Assembly (NCBI GenBank): GCA_016710595.1
Contig: JADJVM010000003.1
Coordinates: 186,001 to 250,000 of the forward strand
Length of the DNA stretch: 64,000 nt
Source: Niastella sp.
Lineage (GTDB): Bacteria; Bacteroidota; Bacteroidia; Chitinophagales; Chitinophagaceae
Direction: 5' to 3'
Part shown: piece after piece, positions 42,953-55,219 of the stretch
How positions within the stretch are numbered: the first letter of the stretch is position 1
Layout: each line of letters opens with the position of its first letter
The notes under the pieces: generated by a model
Database searches by the model: none
Told to the model about the DNA's origin: nothing
The model's input: the letters and a program-made list of their open reading frames with translations, nothing else
Translations under genes and position numbers: made by a program

Positions 42953-45271
42953 TTATTTAAGGCTGAACAATGCTTTGGCGTGTGCAGGCACTGTAAGCGG
43001 TGCTTTGGCATATACCGTAATGAAGCCGCTGCCACCTGCCCTTATAATTCCGGGAGGGCCGTTTTGCTCTGTTAATTCTAAGTACAATGCAGTTGTTCCA
43101 TTGACGACCGCTTCTGGTGTGAGTGCCATCTTTATATCCATTTGACTGTACAATATTCTTACTTGTGCAGGAATATCCACATTGGTAGGGTTACTGTAAT
43201 TGATCTGCATAATAAATGGCCAGCCTGCAAAAACTTTATCGGGTGCAATTACTTCTACTACTAACTGTGAGTTTATACCACCTGCCGCACCCGGATCGCA
43301 ACCTGGCTCATTGCCATTACCCGAACCCGTGTTTGTACCTCCGCCATTATTCAAACCACCATTGTTTGCATTCACAACAGAGAATGCGTTAACCAAAACA
43401 GCCATACTTGAATCGGGCTTCGTTAGTGTTACGTCATAAATACCCAATGGTTTACCCTGCAGGTTAAATGTTGCATATACTATAGTACTGTTTGTAAAAT
43501 AAACTGCCGATGCATCAATCACGGTACCTGAATTGCTGAGTTTTGCAGTCATGTTATTGCTAAACAAAGAGCCGCTTATTTTAACGGTTACATTTCCAAT
43601 ATTGCCGCCTGATGAACTTTGTACAGTAAGAATAGTGAACGGAAGTTTAACTGCTTTTATAGTTATGTTTTGAATAACAGGAGTCTGCGCTACATTCCTT
43701 ATAGAAATATAGTACACACCTGTAGTAACTGATGTCATTACAATATCCTGGTTGCCAAAATTTGGCGTGCTGTATGTGTAATCAAAATGTGCGGCAGAAG
43801 GAATAGAACCTTTAGCAATGAACATCTGGTTCTTCATAGTGAGCGAATCACCTGATTTAAGTATTACCTGTATTGTTGCGCCACTCAATGAATCAGGAAT
43901 AACCAATTTATAATAACGGTTAATGTCGTAAAGCGTATTGGTTACCTGAACATTTAGCGGCAGTTCTTTTACAGATACATGAATAGGTGTAACTGAAATA
44001 CCCGTATTATTTGTTTTGTCAGATTCATAAATATTATTAAGCAAATCTGTTTTTACGATTACATTATAATCACCTTCGGTTATATCATTTACCATGGGCA
44101 TTAATGATATGGTATCTCTGGAAAGAGGCCCCATATTAATCGTTTTATTTTTGATGCCCAGCAATACAGCCGTAGAATCAAGCACATTACTTTGAGATAA
44201 ATAAATACCATCTGAAGTAATACCTGCAGCCGCATTTGCCGAGTTGTTTTTTATGATCCATTTGGCGGTATCCATTGTATAGCCAAGGAAAACCGTATCA
44301 GGCTTCATTATGTTTTCAACGACAAGGTCGGCAGGGGCAGGTTTGTAAATGGTTACGTAGTTAAAGGAGAGATTATTATCCCGATCGGTTTCAAATACAT
44401 TACCGGTTGCATTTACCAGGCTTATTAAAACATAATTGCCGGGTGCTGCATTTAAAGCAATCGTAGCAGTTGTAGTATCGGTATAAGATTGATTTGATTG
44501 CAAAGCACCCGCATGATTTTTTGCCGATAGCAGCATATCCCCCGCATTGCCGGGAATAAAATCTGTGGAAAGCCAGACAGCATCGCTCCAGTTAGCAGGA
44601 TAGGTTGCGCCTGCCTTTGTGCTCACCTTATGAACCAATGTTAACGGCTGGCCGGTAGCCACAATGAGAGATGCTGATAAAACAGAATCTACAAGATCGG
44701 GTAGCGCCAGTTGTATAACATGTATTTTCCTGGCAGCTCCTGCTTCGTTGCGAATGAGGTTTGAATTATTACTCAAATCCTTTTCACCATAAATTGCATT
44801 ACTGCCATTGGTAAATACCAACATGTAATAATCGCCTGTTGGCATGTTGGGCGTTATTGTATTTTTTGAATCGCTATAGGTTTCACCGGTGTTTAATACC
44901 GTACGCTCCAGGTTATAAGAAGCTGATGTGTAATTATTGGCGGTAAAGAAAGAATCTGTGGCAAAGTAAAGTCCGTCATACCATTCGTTGTAATAATTTG
45001 GATGACCCGGGTAATAACCAATATTCTTTACGGTCCAGTTTACTAAATAAGACCTGCCCACAGTTGCTGTATCAGGCCCGGTTACGGTTGTTACAATCTG
45101 GTCAACCAATGTATTTATCATTACACGGTTCCCTGATCCTGTTATATTATTACTTCCATTGCTTCCTTCATACACGCCATCGTCAGCATTTGTCTTTACA
45201 AAGAAATAAGGAGTATTGATAACAGTTTGCGGGAAACAGTTATTATAGTCAAAACCATAATAAAGGCTCAC
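42953..45271 (-). pseudogene. Surface-protein fragment: CARDB repeats and TIG-like C-terminus
   Basis: 772 codons, the longest intact piece. Several CARDB repeats (VNWTVKNIGYYPGHPNYYN) are followed by a domain with SGNGNEPGCDPGAAGG and IIRAGGSGFITVYAKAPLTV, ending ALFSLK. In related proteins such an end is usually followed by a DPNEIIGPDG module and a T9SS domain, which here are found 4.3 kb away. Confidence 0.78.
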
Positions 45272-45293
45272 GTTGAAAGAATCAATATAACTG

Positions 45294-46607
45294 CTACCGG
45301 GAGTTATAATTTTGGTTATGGCTACGCCTTGTTACATAGTAGGCAGTTGCATTACTGAATACCGGACTGCAACTGATAAAAATGCTGTCTGTCCATACCC
45401 CTGCAGTAGTACCGGTACCATTATTGGTCACTGTATATTTGATATAGGTAGGGAAAATGGAACGCACGGTATCAGCCAGATCTATGGAAGAAACAATGAG
45501 GTCGTTGGGTGCACCGGCACTTACTATTGTTGCTGCTGCCGCACTTATATTGTTATTGGCATTGGTCTCCCTGAATGAACTGTCGTAATTGGTATGTACA
45601 TAAAAATACCTTGTACCCGATGTTGAAACCGGGAATGTATAACCTGATGAATGTTGTACAGGTGTACCAACCGGCAGGTCTTCGGTGAAAGTTTGTGTAC
45701 TTATCAATTGAGCACTTCCATCAAACACAGAAGATGTACTTACATAAATAAGGTCTCTTCTTACCTGATTGAAAACAGAACCCGGACCATTATTTAAAAT
45801 GCTGTAGTTTATTGCTACATGTTGTCCACCGGTTGAAGTGGCAGGCACTGTTAGAGCTGACACTACTAAATCAGGTCTTTGAATTGTAATGGGAAGTGCA
45901 CTTCTTTTTGTTTCGGGCAAACCGGGGTATTCATAAACCGTATTTGTTGCATTGGTAAGAACATAAACATAATAATTGCCCGACGGTAAATTTGACGGAA
46001 TAATAAAGTTGCCGGTTTTAGGATGATTTGAAGAAGGCTTTATTACATTTTCTGTATTAACACTATAAACACTACCGTCGGTGCCAATATTTTTGCATTC
46101 CAGGGCAAGCGGGTTGCTGTAATTATCAGGTACATTCAATCCCGAATTTAATATACCCTGCTGCGTCTGGCTTACTAAAATTGCTGTGTTTACATTCAGG
46201 CCGGCTCCATCGGTGCTTAAATACACTTTATCAATCCAATAACTGGAACCAAAACTTATACTATCACGGAAGCTGATACCAGGGTAAGCTGGCGGGCAGA
46301 AGCAGTTACTACCCGACGGGCAATTGCATACAGGATATATCATGCATGGAGTATTATACACAAAATAGTGTCCTTTATTTTTTTCTATATTATCATTAAA
46401 CCCGGTGTTGCTTATGTTCCAGTTTACACCAATGGGTTGTGTGGTACTGGCTGTTGTTACAGGTACTGTTAAAGAACTAACCGTTAAATGTGGTGTTGGA
46501 GTAAGAAAAATCTGCAACTGGCTTCGGTTGGCATTGTTGTTGCTTAAAGCCCCTTCGTAAAGATTATTGTCTGCATTGGTGACTACATAAATGAAAGTAA
46601 GCGCCAA
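45294..46607 (-). pseudogene. Surface-protein fragment: CARDB-like repeats with Cys-rich insert
   Basis: 437 codons. CARDB repeats (NYSILNNGPGSVFNQVRRDL) plus an insert with clustered cysteines (PVCNCPSGSNCFCPPAYPG). Near 45325 one base of a doublet is missing: restoring it gives VAITKIITPGSSYIDS and joins the next fragment. Confidence 0.78.
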
Positions 46608-47550
46608 AGATAAAATTAGGTAGTACTATCTGCAGACTTTTTGTGTACACACTGTCTGCAAGCATCTGCGTATTGTTTGTTACTATAGCATCATGCGCAT
46701 TGGCATAATAGGTGCCGTTTGCCTTGGGTGTTTTAATGGGTATGGCTGTATTGATATTGAATATAGGGCTTTGAGAAATGTATACTTTATCTGTCCACAC
46801 TGAACCGGCAGGAGTAAGTACACCATAATTTTTTACCTTGTAAGTAAGGTTGATGGCACTGCCGCTGAATGTTGTGTTAGGTGTAAAGACCGTATCAACC
46901 CTTAAATCGGGTGTAGGAGATAAAGTAACAATAACCGGCTGTGGTGCTCTTGCCGTGTCGTTAATGAAACTTACCTGTTGCGGCGCATTAACACCTGCGG
47001 GATAGTTTGAAATCACATACACATACAATGGCTGGCTGTAACTAACCGGTAAGGTAAAGTTTATGGAATTACTATATTGTTGGCCACTGTCTAAAGCGCT
47101 CACGTTTGCCCGGGTGCCAATGAGCAATGGTTTTACAGGTAGTTCAAACTGGCTCCATAAATTTGGGTTGGTATTGGGTGGAGTATTGAAATTAGGGATG
47201 GTGTCAAAAGAGAGGAATACTGCATCGGTCCAATTTTGATTTGTGGTTGTATTACCAGGGCCAATATTTTTCACAGTCCAGTCAATGGCAATGCTTTGGC
47301 CAGAGAATGCCGATACCGGAGCTTGTACATTCTGTACTTTTAAATCGGGTAATGGTATCAATGTAAATTGCTGAACCGGGCCTGTATTGATTTGTGTACA
47401 GGAACCATTGTGTGCCACCACCATCCATTTATAAGCCTCGTTTGATAACAAACCACTGTTAACCGGTATGGTATAATTTACAGATGTTAAACCGGCAACA
47501 TAAGGCGTGCTTGGGTTGTGCCAGGTCAGCCTTCCATAGATATAAATCAA
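46564..47550 (-). pseudogene. Surface-protein fragment: CARDB-like repeats
   Basis: Contains LPDLKVQNVQAPVSAFSG, IDWTVKNIGPGNTTTNQNW and LTYKVKNYGVLTPAGSVWTD, the CARDB adhesion repeat. The frame shifts at about 46564-46607. Confidence 0.78.
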
Positions 47551-49291
47551 ATGTATAAAAATTAACAGGATGCGCTGGTACCCAGGAAAGGGTCAATGGC
47601 AATTGCTGGTTGATGGTATTATTTACAGGCAGCATATTCTGAACTGAATCCGGTTCAATGCTATTAATTACATGTACAACCAACGTATCATTATTGCTTG
47701 CTGCACCACAGTTACCACTTGCAGAAACGATCAATGAATAGATGCCCGGTGTTGCCCAGTTTACATTTGCGGTATTGGTTGTAGATGGTAAAGTGCTCCC
47801 TCCTGCTATTCTCCATAAATAAGTGGCGCCGGGTATATTGTTTACAGTATAGGTTGCTGTACCCGGACATAAATTTGTGTAGCCCATCACTGCATTTAAA
47901 TTGGTTACACTTGCACAAAAACTACGGTCAACATTTGCTGCGGGTAAATAATTGGTGTCGCCGGCTTGAGATGCCCTTACCATTATGGTTCCTACACCTG
48001 TGAGTGTTACCATATTTTCTGCAATAGTTGCAGGTCCCGAAACAATACTGTAACTGATGGGCAATGCTGCATTGCTTGATGCATTTAACGCTACTGTTCC
48101 ATTACTTATATCCTGGTTGGGTATGGTTGTAAATGTAATCACCTGCGTTGCTTTGTTTACCGTAAAACTTCGGGTAACCGGTGCCGCAGTATCATACACA
48201 TTATCGCCAACCTGGTTTGCCCTTACAGTAACTAATCCGGTTCCTGTTACGGTTAAAAGATTTGTTTGTGCATTGATGGTTGCAGGCCCGCTTGTTACAA
48301 AAAATGAAACAGGTAATCCTGATGTTACAGTCGCCGTCGGAACAAATGGAGCATCCCCATAAGTTTTATTGGAGATTGCAGGAAAAATAATTGTCTGTGG
48401 TATGGAGGCTGCTGCAAAAGAAATAATGTTAGATGCCGGCCCTTCATTACAGAGGTTATAATAGGCTACTTTATAATTTCCTGCGGCGGATGCATAATAG
48501 GAATCGCTGGTAGCACCGCTTATCAGTATATTATCATTATACCAGTGATATCCGGTTGCATGTTGATTGGTAGCCGGCGCTGATGCGTAAAGCCGGCGAC
48601 CTGTATTATTAAGCAGGGGTAAGTCAGTAGGAGCAGGATAGGATACGTTCACAGATAGAGACGTATACGTACCTGTTCTGCATGCATTCGCATTGGTGAC
48701 AGCTACATAGTGATAGCCTGCATAACTAAATCTTACATAGGCAGTATCAAAGTTGCTGCTGATTGTGTCACCTGCATTGCCGCTCCAATTGTATGTGATA
48801 CCAGGCTGGGCCGGGGTGACCCAGTATTTATAAACGCCACCATAGCAGGCAACAGTCGGCCCCTGCACTACAATACCGGAATTTGGGAAAGGTTTTATGG
48901 AGACTGTTTTTGCAATGCTTGTGTCGGGAGGAGAATTACCGGTGATACGAAGTTTGTAATTATTGCCAGCGGGAAAACTTCCGGGCACAAAACCATAGAT
49001 AGAGTCGGAGCGATTGGAGATAATATATCCCAACTGGTAGGGGCTTGCAAAACTCCCTGAAGAGTCGGATAGTTGTGCGGTAAAATTATTATTCACAATC
49101 ATTAGGGTATCTAAGGAGAAGTGTACTTTAATGTTTGATCCTGCACATGCAACACTATCTCCATCGGCAATAGTAATAACCGGAATTCGGTGCGGCGCCA
49201 ATGCCAATGCAAAAGTTCCGAAAGATGAAACCGTACCGTTTGATTTTATGATGGCATAGGAGGCATTACCTGTAATACTGCCGGCTCCCAT
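47459..49291 (-). pseudogene. Surface-protein fragment: PKD and Ig-like domains
   Basis: 610 codons with PKD-like YNWSGNAGDTISSNFDTAYV, repeats of the IIFPAISNKTYGDAPF type (MBG-like) and a final TYLWRIAGGSTLPSTTNT domain. It is continued by the next frame near 47459-47550. Confidence 0.78.
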
Positions 49292-49297
49292 ATTCAG

Positions 49298-49618
49298 CTA
49301 CTGGCTGCCATCCCAGCTAACTACCCGTAAATCATAAATAGAGGGAATGGGGCCACTCTTTGCACTATCGTAAGTTAAACTAACCTGAATATCGGAATTA
49401 CCATTGTCCCGGTTGATAATCCAATATCCCTTTGATAAAATACTACTGATGCTTGATGCATGCTGCGAAGTATCAAACCCGGCGGTAGAAGGATTTTGAT
49501 GAAAATATTGTGCGGTAAAAGCATCGGTATTGAGTGACGGAGCTGAAATAACGCAACCAGAACTGATACTTCCATCGCCTGTAGGAAATGTGAATTGCTG
49601 ATTTCCTATCTTTCTCAC
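49298..49618 (-). pseudogene. Surface-protein fragment ending in an in-frame TAG
   Basis: Reads IGNQQFTFPTGDGSISSG and GYWIINRDNGNSDIQVSLTY and stops at TAG 49298-49300. The next fragment continues in the same frame (LNMGAGSITG), so this break is a nonsense substitution. Confidence 0.75.
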
Positions 49619-49652
49619 AGGTCCATCAGCATAACTACCTGATGAATATTGG

Positions 49653-50027
49653 TCAATTTCCGGAACTATTATTAAATATCAAGAGTTTTGAAGGGCTTGT
49701 TTTAATCGGGCCAAATAAAAAATGTGCGTTGTGGGTAATATTTACATCCTGGTCAAGTGTAATTGTTCCTACTTTATTGGTACTTAAATAACCGATGGAT
49801 AGATTATTGTTGGAACCAATATTGCTGATATGTGCATCTGCCCTGTCTCCATTTATAAACTCAATAGTGCCATTTCTGATATCGGGATAATTTAAAAAAT
49901 TACTGTTGACGGTAAAATTGCCACCCACATGCAGTCCATGATTCGCATTGCCTATAAGGAATATTACAGGTTGATTCACAGTAAATGTAGCATCACCTAA
50001 AATTTCATCACCTTCATAGTCATCCAT
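49653..50027 (-). pseudogene. Surface-protein fragment: strand-rich region
   Basis: Reads YEGDEILGDATFTVNQPVIF and NGTIEFINGDRADAHISNIG, a beta-rich stretch. It ends at TGA where a one-base shift would continue SSGIDQYSSGSYADGPVRK into the next fragment. Confidence 0.7.
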
Positions 50028-50062
50028 AAAAGTGGCGGCGTAGCCAGCAGTTGCATTAGCCG

Positions 50063-50746
50063 TTATGGAAAAATTATGGCCAAAAATGAATTATTCGAAA
50101 TACGATTGGTCCCGGTCCGGGAAGAACTATCTGTAACAGATACATTTTTCTGAAAATTGCTTCCCTCAAATGTCAGCTCACCCCAATAACCTCGTATATT
50201 AAGAAAAGGATAAACAGAGGAATATGCAATATGGATAACATCAGGAGAGTTATTAATAAACAAGGTCTCTACAAGGCCATTGCCGATGCTGGCATTATCT
50301 ACAATCACATTACCATTCACGGTAAGGTTATGGCCATTCTGGTAAAGCGCTGCATTGGGAAGCATTCTTAATCCGGCAATTATAGTTTCGCTGTTTAAGT
50401 AAGGAGTTACAGTATTGCCTGGTATCAATACCGAATCACATATATTTGGTACGCCGATTGGATTCCAGTTATCTTCATCATTCCAGTCGTCACCAATACT
50501 GCCATTCCAGGTTTTTAATACCCCGCCTGTACAGGGAGGGATTATATTACACGCAGCCTTCACTTCTTCAATGCTATTGCAACCTACCGCATTACCATCA
50601 AAATATGCGGGTCCGTTTGCAGCCAGGTAATTACAGATGGGCACAGAAGAACAAACTGCCAGTATATGATTATTAATAATTTCTACCGAATCTCCATTGC
50701 CGCTTAGTATCGTAAGGTTGGTATTAAAATCTCCCAGAGATGGCAA
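50063..50746 (-). pseudogene. Surface-protein fragment: LRR cap and WNG module
   Basis: Continues LRR (SLGDFNTNLTILSGNGDS) then a Cys-containing cap (CNSIEEVKAACNIIPPC) and TWNGSIGDDWNDEDNWNPIG, a module common in Bacteroidota surface proteins. It overlaps the previous fragment by 23 nt in another frame. Confidence 0.7.
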
Positions 50747-51641
50747 ATTTGGGGTGGTCGAATATTTTTAATCCTCCGCCGATTGTGGTAATATTTCCAA
50801 GCCCGGTAAGATTTGGTAAAGATACATTACCAGAAATCAGTACCGTTCCTTCACTAACAGATGTAACATGGCTCAGCGCATTAATATCTATCAATGCGAT
50901 ATTGTCATAAATAGAAAAGCCGTATTGAATATTTCCAGTAATCTGCTCAATTCCGTGCAGGGATGTAAGGCTGGGATTACTCCAGATGAAAATTGTATTT
51001 ACATCTGTTAAACTATCTAATCCCGACAAATTTGTAAGTGCTGTACTAATTATCCATAGATCATCTAAATGCCTGTTTGAGCCGAGGTGGTTAGTGAGAC
51101 CAGCAATACTTGATAATTGAGGAACATTTATAAACAATATATTATTTGCCTGGGTAAGGTTGTTTAATCCAACTGATGTAAATGAAGGAAGGTCATCCAT
51201 GTAAAATGAACCATCAATAACGCTCAGGTTTGCAATACTGTTTAAATTTGCGATGGGACTATGCCCTAAATGAAAGTCGCCGTTAATGGTTAAAATTCCA
51301 CTTAAACCAGCTAGGCTGGTCAGTGCCGTTGAGTCAATAACTACAATGCCGGTAGAGGTAATATTATTGCTGAGGCCCGAAATATTTGTTAGTGCCGGCA
51401 GGTCCTGAAAAATGATGCTGCCCAACTGTGTAAGGTTGTTCAGGCCAATGCCTGTTAAAAGCGGGTTATGCTCCAGGTTCAGGGCATCGCCTATAAAAGT
51501 AAGGTTGGTTAATGCTGATAAATCAGTTATGGAAGTATGTGAGATAACAAGTTTATTATTAATCTGCGTAATACTACTAAGCCCTGCAAGGCTTGTAATG
51601 GCGGGACTGGCACCGGTTCCATCTATATAAATACTTTGGAT
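50724..51641 (-). pseudogene. Surface-protein fragment: leucine-rich repeats
   Basis: Repeats of about 22 residues such as LTNLTFIGDALNLEHNPLL and ITSTGIVVIDSTALTSLAGL, the internalin-like or BspA-like form. The frame is entered at 51641 after a shift from NFSTTYPTCT and runs to a stop at 50724. Confidence 0.75.
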
Positions 51642-52119
51642 TGGTGCAGGTTGGATAAGTGGTACTGAAATTATCTATTTGTGCCTGGCTGGTTAAAATA
51701 ATGGTATCGGGCAGGCATGAGAACGGTTGGTTAACTTTTTAATGATTCTGTTTTGCTTTTTACAGCCATCGGCTTGCTACTTTTTTACACTTTCATTTAT
51801 TTCGGCCATAAGCTGGTTACTTACCAGCAGCAGGCAATAGAGCCACACCATAAATAATTTATTTTTCATTCTCTTTATTTAATATTATACCTGCAGAAAG
51901 CAGTTTGGTTTTAAAAAGCTTAATGGATTTAAGGGAATTTTCGAAAAGGAGATTGTAAACGATGATGTAAAAGTGTGGCTTGTAAAGAAATCAAGCAATA
52001 ATCCAATCAGGTATTTTTTAGCTTATTTTTTTGGAAATGGCATTGTTGCAGAGAATCAATCTATATGTAAGAAAATAAATTATTATTCCCAACAAAAATC
52101 TTATTTCTACTTTCGGGTA

Positions 52120-55100
52120 ATGAAGTTGGTTAATTGCATATCATTTTTAACTGCCTTACTCCTTGCAAGTAGTTTTGCCACAGCTCAAAACAAGGTTACA
52201 CCCCAATATAAAAGATGCCCTGTAAAAATCATCAATGTAGAATCAGGGCTTCTTAATAATAGCATATTCGATCTTATTACTGATTCCCTGGGGCTTACCT
52301 GGTTTGCAACACAAACAGGACTGCAACGGTTTAACGGATATCGTTTGCAAACCATTACCCCGGTTGCCGGTAAAGACAGCTTTCACATAAACAGCCCGGT
52401 AAAATTTTTTGCTTTGCAGGATGGCGCCATTTGGATAAGTTGCAAAAGAGGGGTACTTGAATACGATCCTGCTACCAATGCTTTCAAATATTTAATCTCT
52501 CTCTCAGCTCCTGATAATGCATACTACAGTATTGTTCCGTTAAAAGAAACCACTGAAGGTATTTGGTGTATGCAGTTGGGAAAAGGGGTTGTTATTTACA
52601 GCCGTAACGGAAAATTACAGCAACAATTTTCTGAATTTGATGCTGACCTTATTACTGATATTATTAATTCTACTGAACTTCTTTATAAGAAAATTGCAGT
52701 AAACAATGCTGATCATATTTTTATAAACAGTGGTATTGGGCAGGTGCTGAGTATTAATACCAAAACAAAACAGTTTACAAAAATTACATCGGGTATTACC
52801 GATATTGCGGGCATTGCCTGTACGCAGGATAATTTATTTATTATTGGCAATCAAAAACTTTCTTGTGTTGGAGTAAATGATGCCGTTTTAATAAGAACAA
52901 CTTCTCTTAACAGTATAGCCGGAAACGCCGCTTTATCAGGCAGCCTTTGCATAGTTAATAGCAATCAATTGCTTGTAGCCATTAACAACCATTTGTACGA
53001 GTTTGATACGATGGGTATATACCGAAAAGAATATACAGACTTCAGTCGAAATCCTGTACTTGCTACCGGTTATATATGGCAGATTTACTTAGATAAATAT
53101 AAACGGATATGGCTAATCACTAACAACGATATAAGGCGTATTCAGAATTTTGAAATACCATTTGCACATTTCATTTATAGAGATGCAAAAAATAATTTTG
53201 TTAAGTGCCTGTATTATGATGAACAAAAACATGTAATTATTGCTGGCTGTTTTAATGGAGGTGTACAGTTGTATGATACTTTAGCGAACCCCTTGTGACC
53301 TACGCCGCTTGTTACAAATGATTTAAAAGATATTATTGCCATCGAAAAATTAACATCCGATGAATACCTGCTACTTACTTATAAAAAAGGCCTGCATTTG
53401 CTGCAGCTTTCTACAAAGCGTACAAGGCCACTTAAATTAACGGCAAGCATTGCGGCAGAGCTTCAAACAGAAAGGATTTATTTTGGAAATCGTATGATGT
53501 GGTTAGCACCCGATACGATGCTGCTTGGCACTGCAGCAAATGTATTTCGCTGTGTTTTTAAGGGCAACAACCTTGTATCAACAACAGCATTATTATCCAG
53601 CGACAAAAAGGGCTTTATCAATAGCTTCTACTATGCCACTGATAAAACATTTTGGATTAGTAAAGTACTGCCCATTCTTTACCGGCTTAATAAGGAAGGA
53701 ACTTTACAAACCATTCAAATACCAGAAAATTATTTAGTAAGAAGTATAACAGAAGATGGACAACATAATATTTGGATAGGCACAGATAAGGGGCTGTGTA
53801 TTTATACTGCATCGGGCAAGTTGATAAAACGAATTACAACTGAAATGGGTTTGCTCAACGATTGTATTTATTCACTATTACCTGCTACAGATAAATCTGC
53901 CGTTTTTGCAAGCAGTAACCTGGGCTTGTCTTATGTTTCTGTGGCGGGTAAAATAAAAAATTTTTCAAGAGAAACCGGGTTGCAGGAAAATGAATTTAAT
54001 ACCGGAGCAGCCATCAGAACAAAAAACGGAAGATATTATTTTGGAGGCGTTAATGGCATCACAGCATTTTATCCGGCAGCACTTTCTTTTATAGTGGATA
54101 CCCCCGTTATTCATATTATCAAATTGGTTATCAACGATTCTTTATACAATTCTTCAGCCGGTACCTGGGAAGGGGATTCTGTTTTACTGAATCACAATCA
54201 AAACAATCTGCGAATTGATCTTGCAGCACTTGGGCTTTTAAATGCCAACGAATATATTTATAAATACCGGCTGATTGGTTTTGAAAAAACATGGCAGACT
54301 ACTTACCAGCCTTTAGGCATCAATTATACGCTGGTGCCCGGTACCTATATACTTGAGATAAGCTGTAGCCCCATTCTTTCTGAAGAAAAATCTTTTTATA
54401 AAAAATTTGTCATCATCATTTCCCCACCATGGTGGCAAACCTGGTGGTTCAGAATAACTGCCGTTATCTTTACAATTGGCCTTATTGCATTTATTCTGCA
54501 ACAGTTTAACCACAAAAAGTACCTGCGTAAAATAAGATTGTTACAGGTACAGCAACAGATACAAGACGAAAGAGAGCGCATTTCACGTGATCTGCACGAT
54601 GACATTGGTGCCAAGGCAAATATGCTTGCATACAATGTATCGCTGCTCAATAAAACAATTTCAGTACAGGATTTAAAACAGGTAAAAACAAGAATGAAAG
54701 GAACATCGGATGATATGATGCAATCATTGCGTGAAACTGTTTGGACATTGAAGCAGGAAAATATTACGACTGAAGACGTGTGGACAAGGGCTAAAAACTT
54801 TATTGCTAAACTACAGCAAACTTATTCTCTTATTCATTTTACAATTGAAGAAAGTGAGCCGGTTACAAAAAAAATAAATTATAATCAGGCACTCAATCTT
54901 ATCCGTATTTTGCAGGAATCAGTAAACAATGCTATTAAGCATAGTAATTGTAAAACTATATTTTGCAGCAGGCTCAATGTCGGGCAGTCTGTTGTATTTA
55001 CGGTTAAAGATGATGGGCTTGGGTTTGATACCTCTTTAGTTTCTGACTTGCTTACCGAAGGCAACGGCCTGCAAAATATGAAGCAGCGGGCGCAGGAATC

Positions 55101-55164
55101 ATGTTTTGTATTTTCAATACACACGGCCCCGGATAATGGAACAACTATTACAATAAAAGTTTAA
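52120..55164 (+). pseudogene. Two-component sensor histidine kinase (Reg_prop/Y_Y_Y type), split by in-frame TGA
   Basis: From ATG 52120 (signal peptide MKLVNCISFLTALLLASSFA) the frame reads a beta-propeller ligand sensor. It stops at TGA 53296-53298, then continues in the same frame to 55164. The second part has the rest of the propeller, a Y_Y_Y domain (YKYRLIGFEKTWQTTY), a membrane helix (WWFRITAVIFTIGLIAFIL), a HisKA_3 box with the phospho-His in RISRDLHDDIGA, and an ATPase domain (DGLGFD, NGLQNMKQRA). TGA probably replaced TGG (PLW). Without readthrough the protein lacks its kinase. The longer frame from 51973 gives no better start. Confidence 0.88.
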
Positions 55165-55219
55165 CAATGTATCCGATTGGATTATTGGTAAAAACAATAA
55201 ATAAGATTCTCTTTACTAT

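Larger units (their letters stand above)
42953..51869 (-). pseudogene. Giant LRR/Ig/CARDB surface protein gene, decayed
   Basis: The ancestral gene spans about 8.9 kb. It has a signal peptide (KNKLFMVWLYCLLLVSNQ) at 51869, leucine-rich repeats (NISGLSNNITSTG), a WNGSIGDDWNDEDNWN module and a strand-rich region. PKD and bacterial-Ig-like domains (SNKTYGDAPFVPTATV) follow, then a long series of CARDB-like repeats (PDLVVSALTVPATSTG) and a TIG-like part. It is broken by an early TAG (51777-51779), an in-frame TAG (49298-49300) and frameshifts near 51641, 50730, 50045, 49640, 47500, 46585 and 45325. It probably was an adhesin or S-layer-like protein sent out by T9SS; its own sorting domain is missing at the 42953 end. 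Confidence 0.85.

Noticed and set aside
38606..51869. Many plus-strand frames of 70-140 codons
   Set aside because: They are shadows of the minus-strand RHS and CARDB genes; their Cys/Tyr/Val-rich translations follow from the repeats.
42953..51869. Programmed frameshifting as an explanation for the broken CARDB gene
   Set aside because: The shifts are many, occur in different contexts without slippery heptamers, and are accompanied by in-frame TAG codons.
53296..53298. Selenocysteine at the in-frame TGA
   Set aside because: The site is a propeller loop with no redox motif, and no SECIS-like hairpin was apparent right after it; TGG to TGA is simpler.
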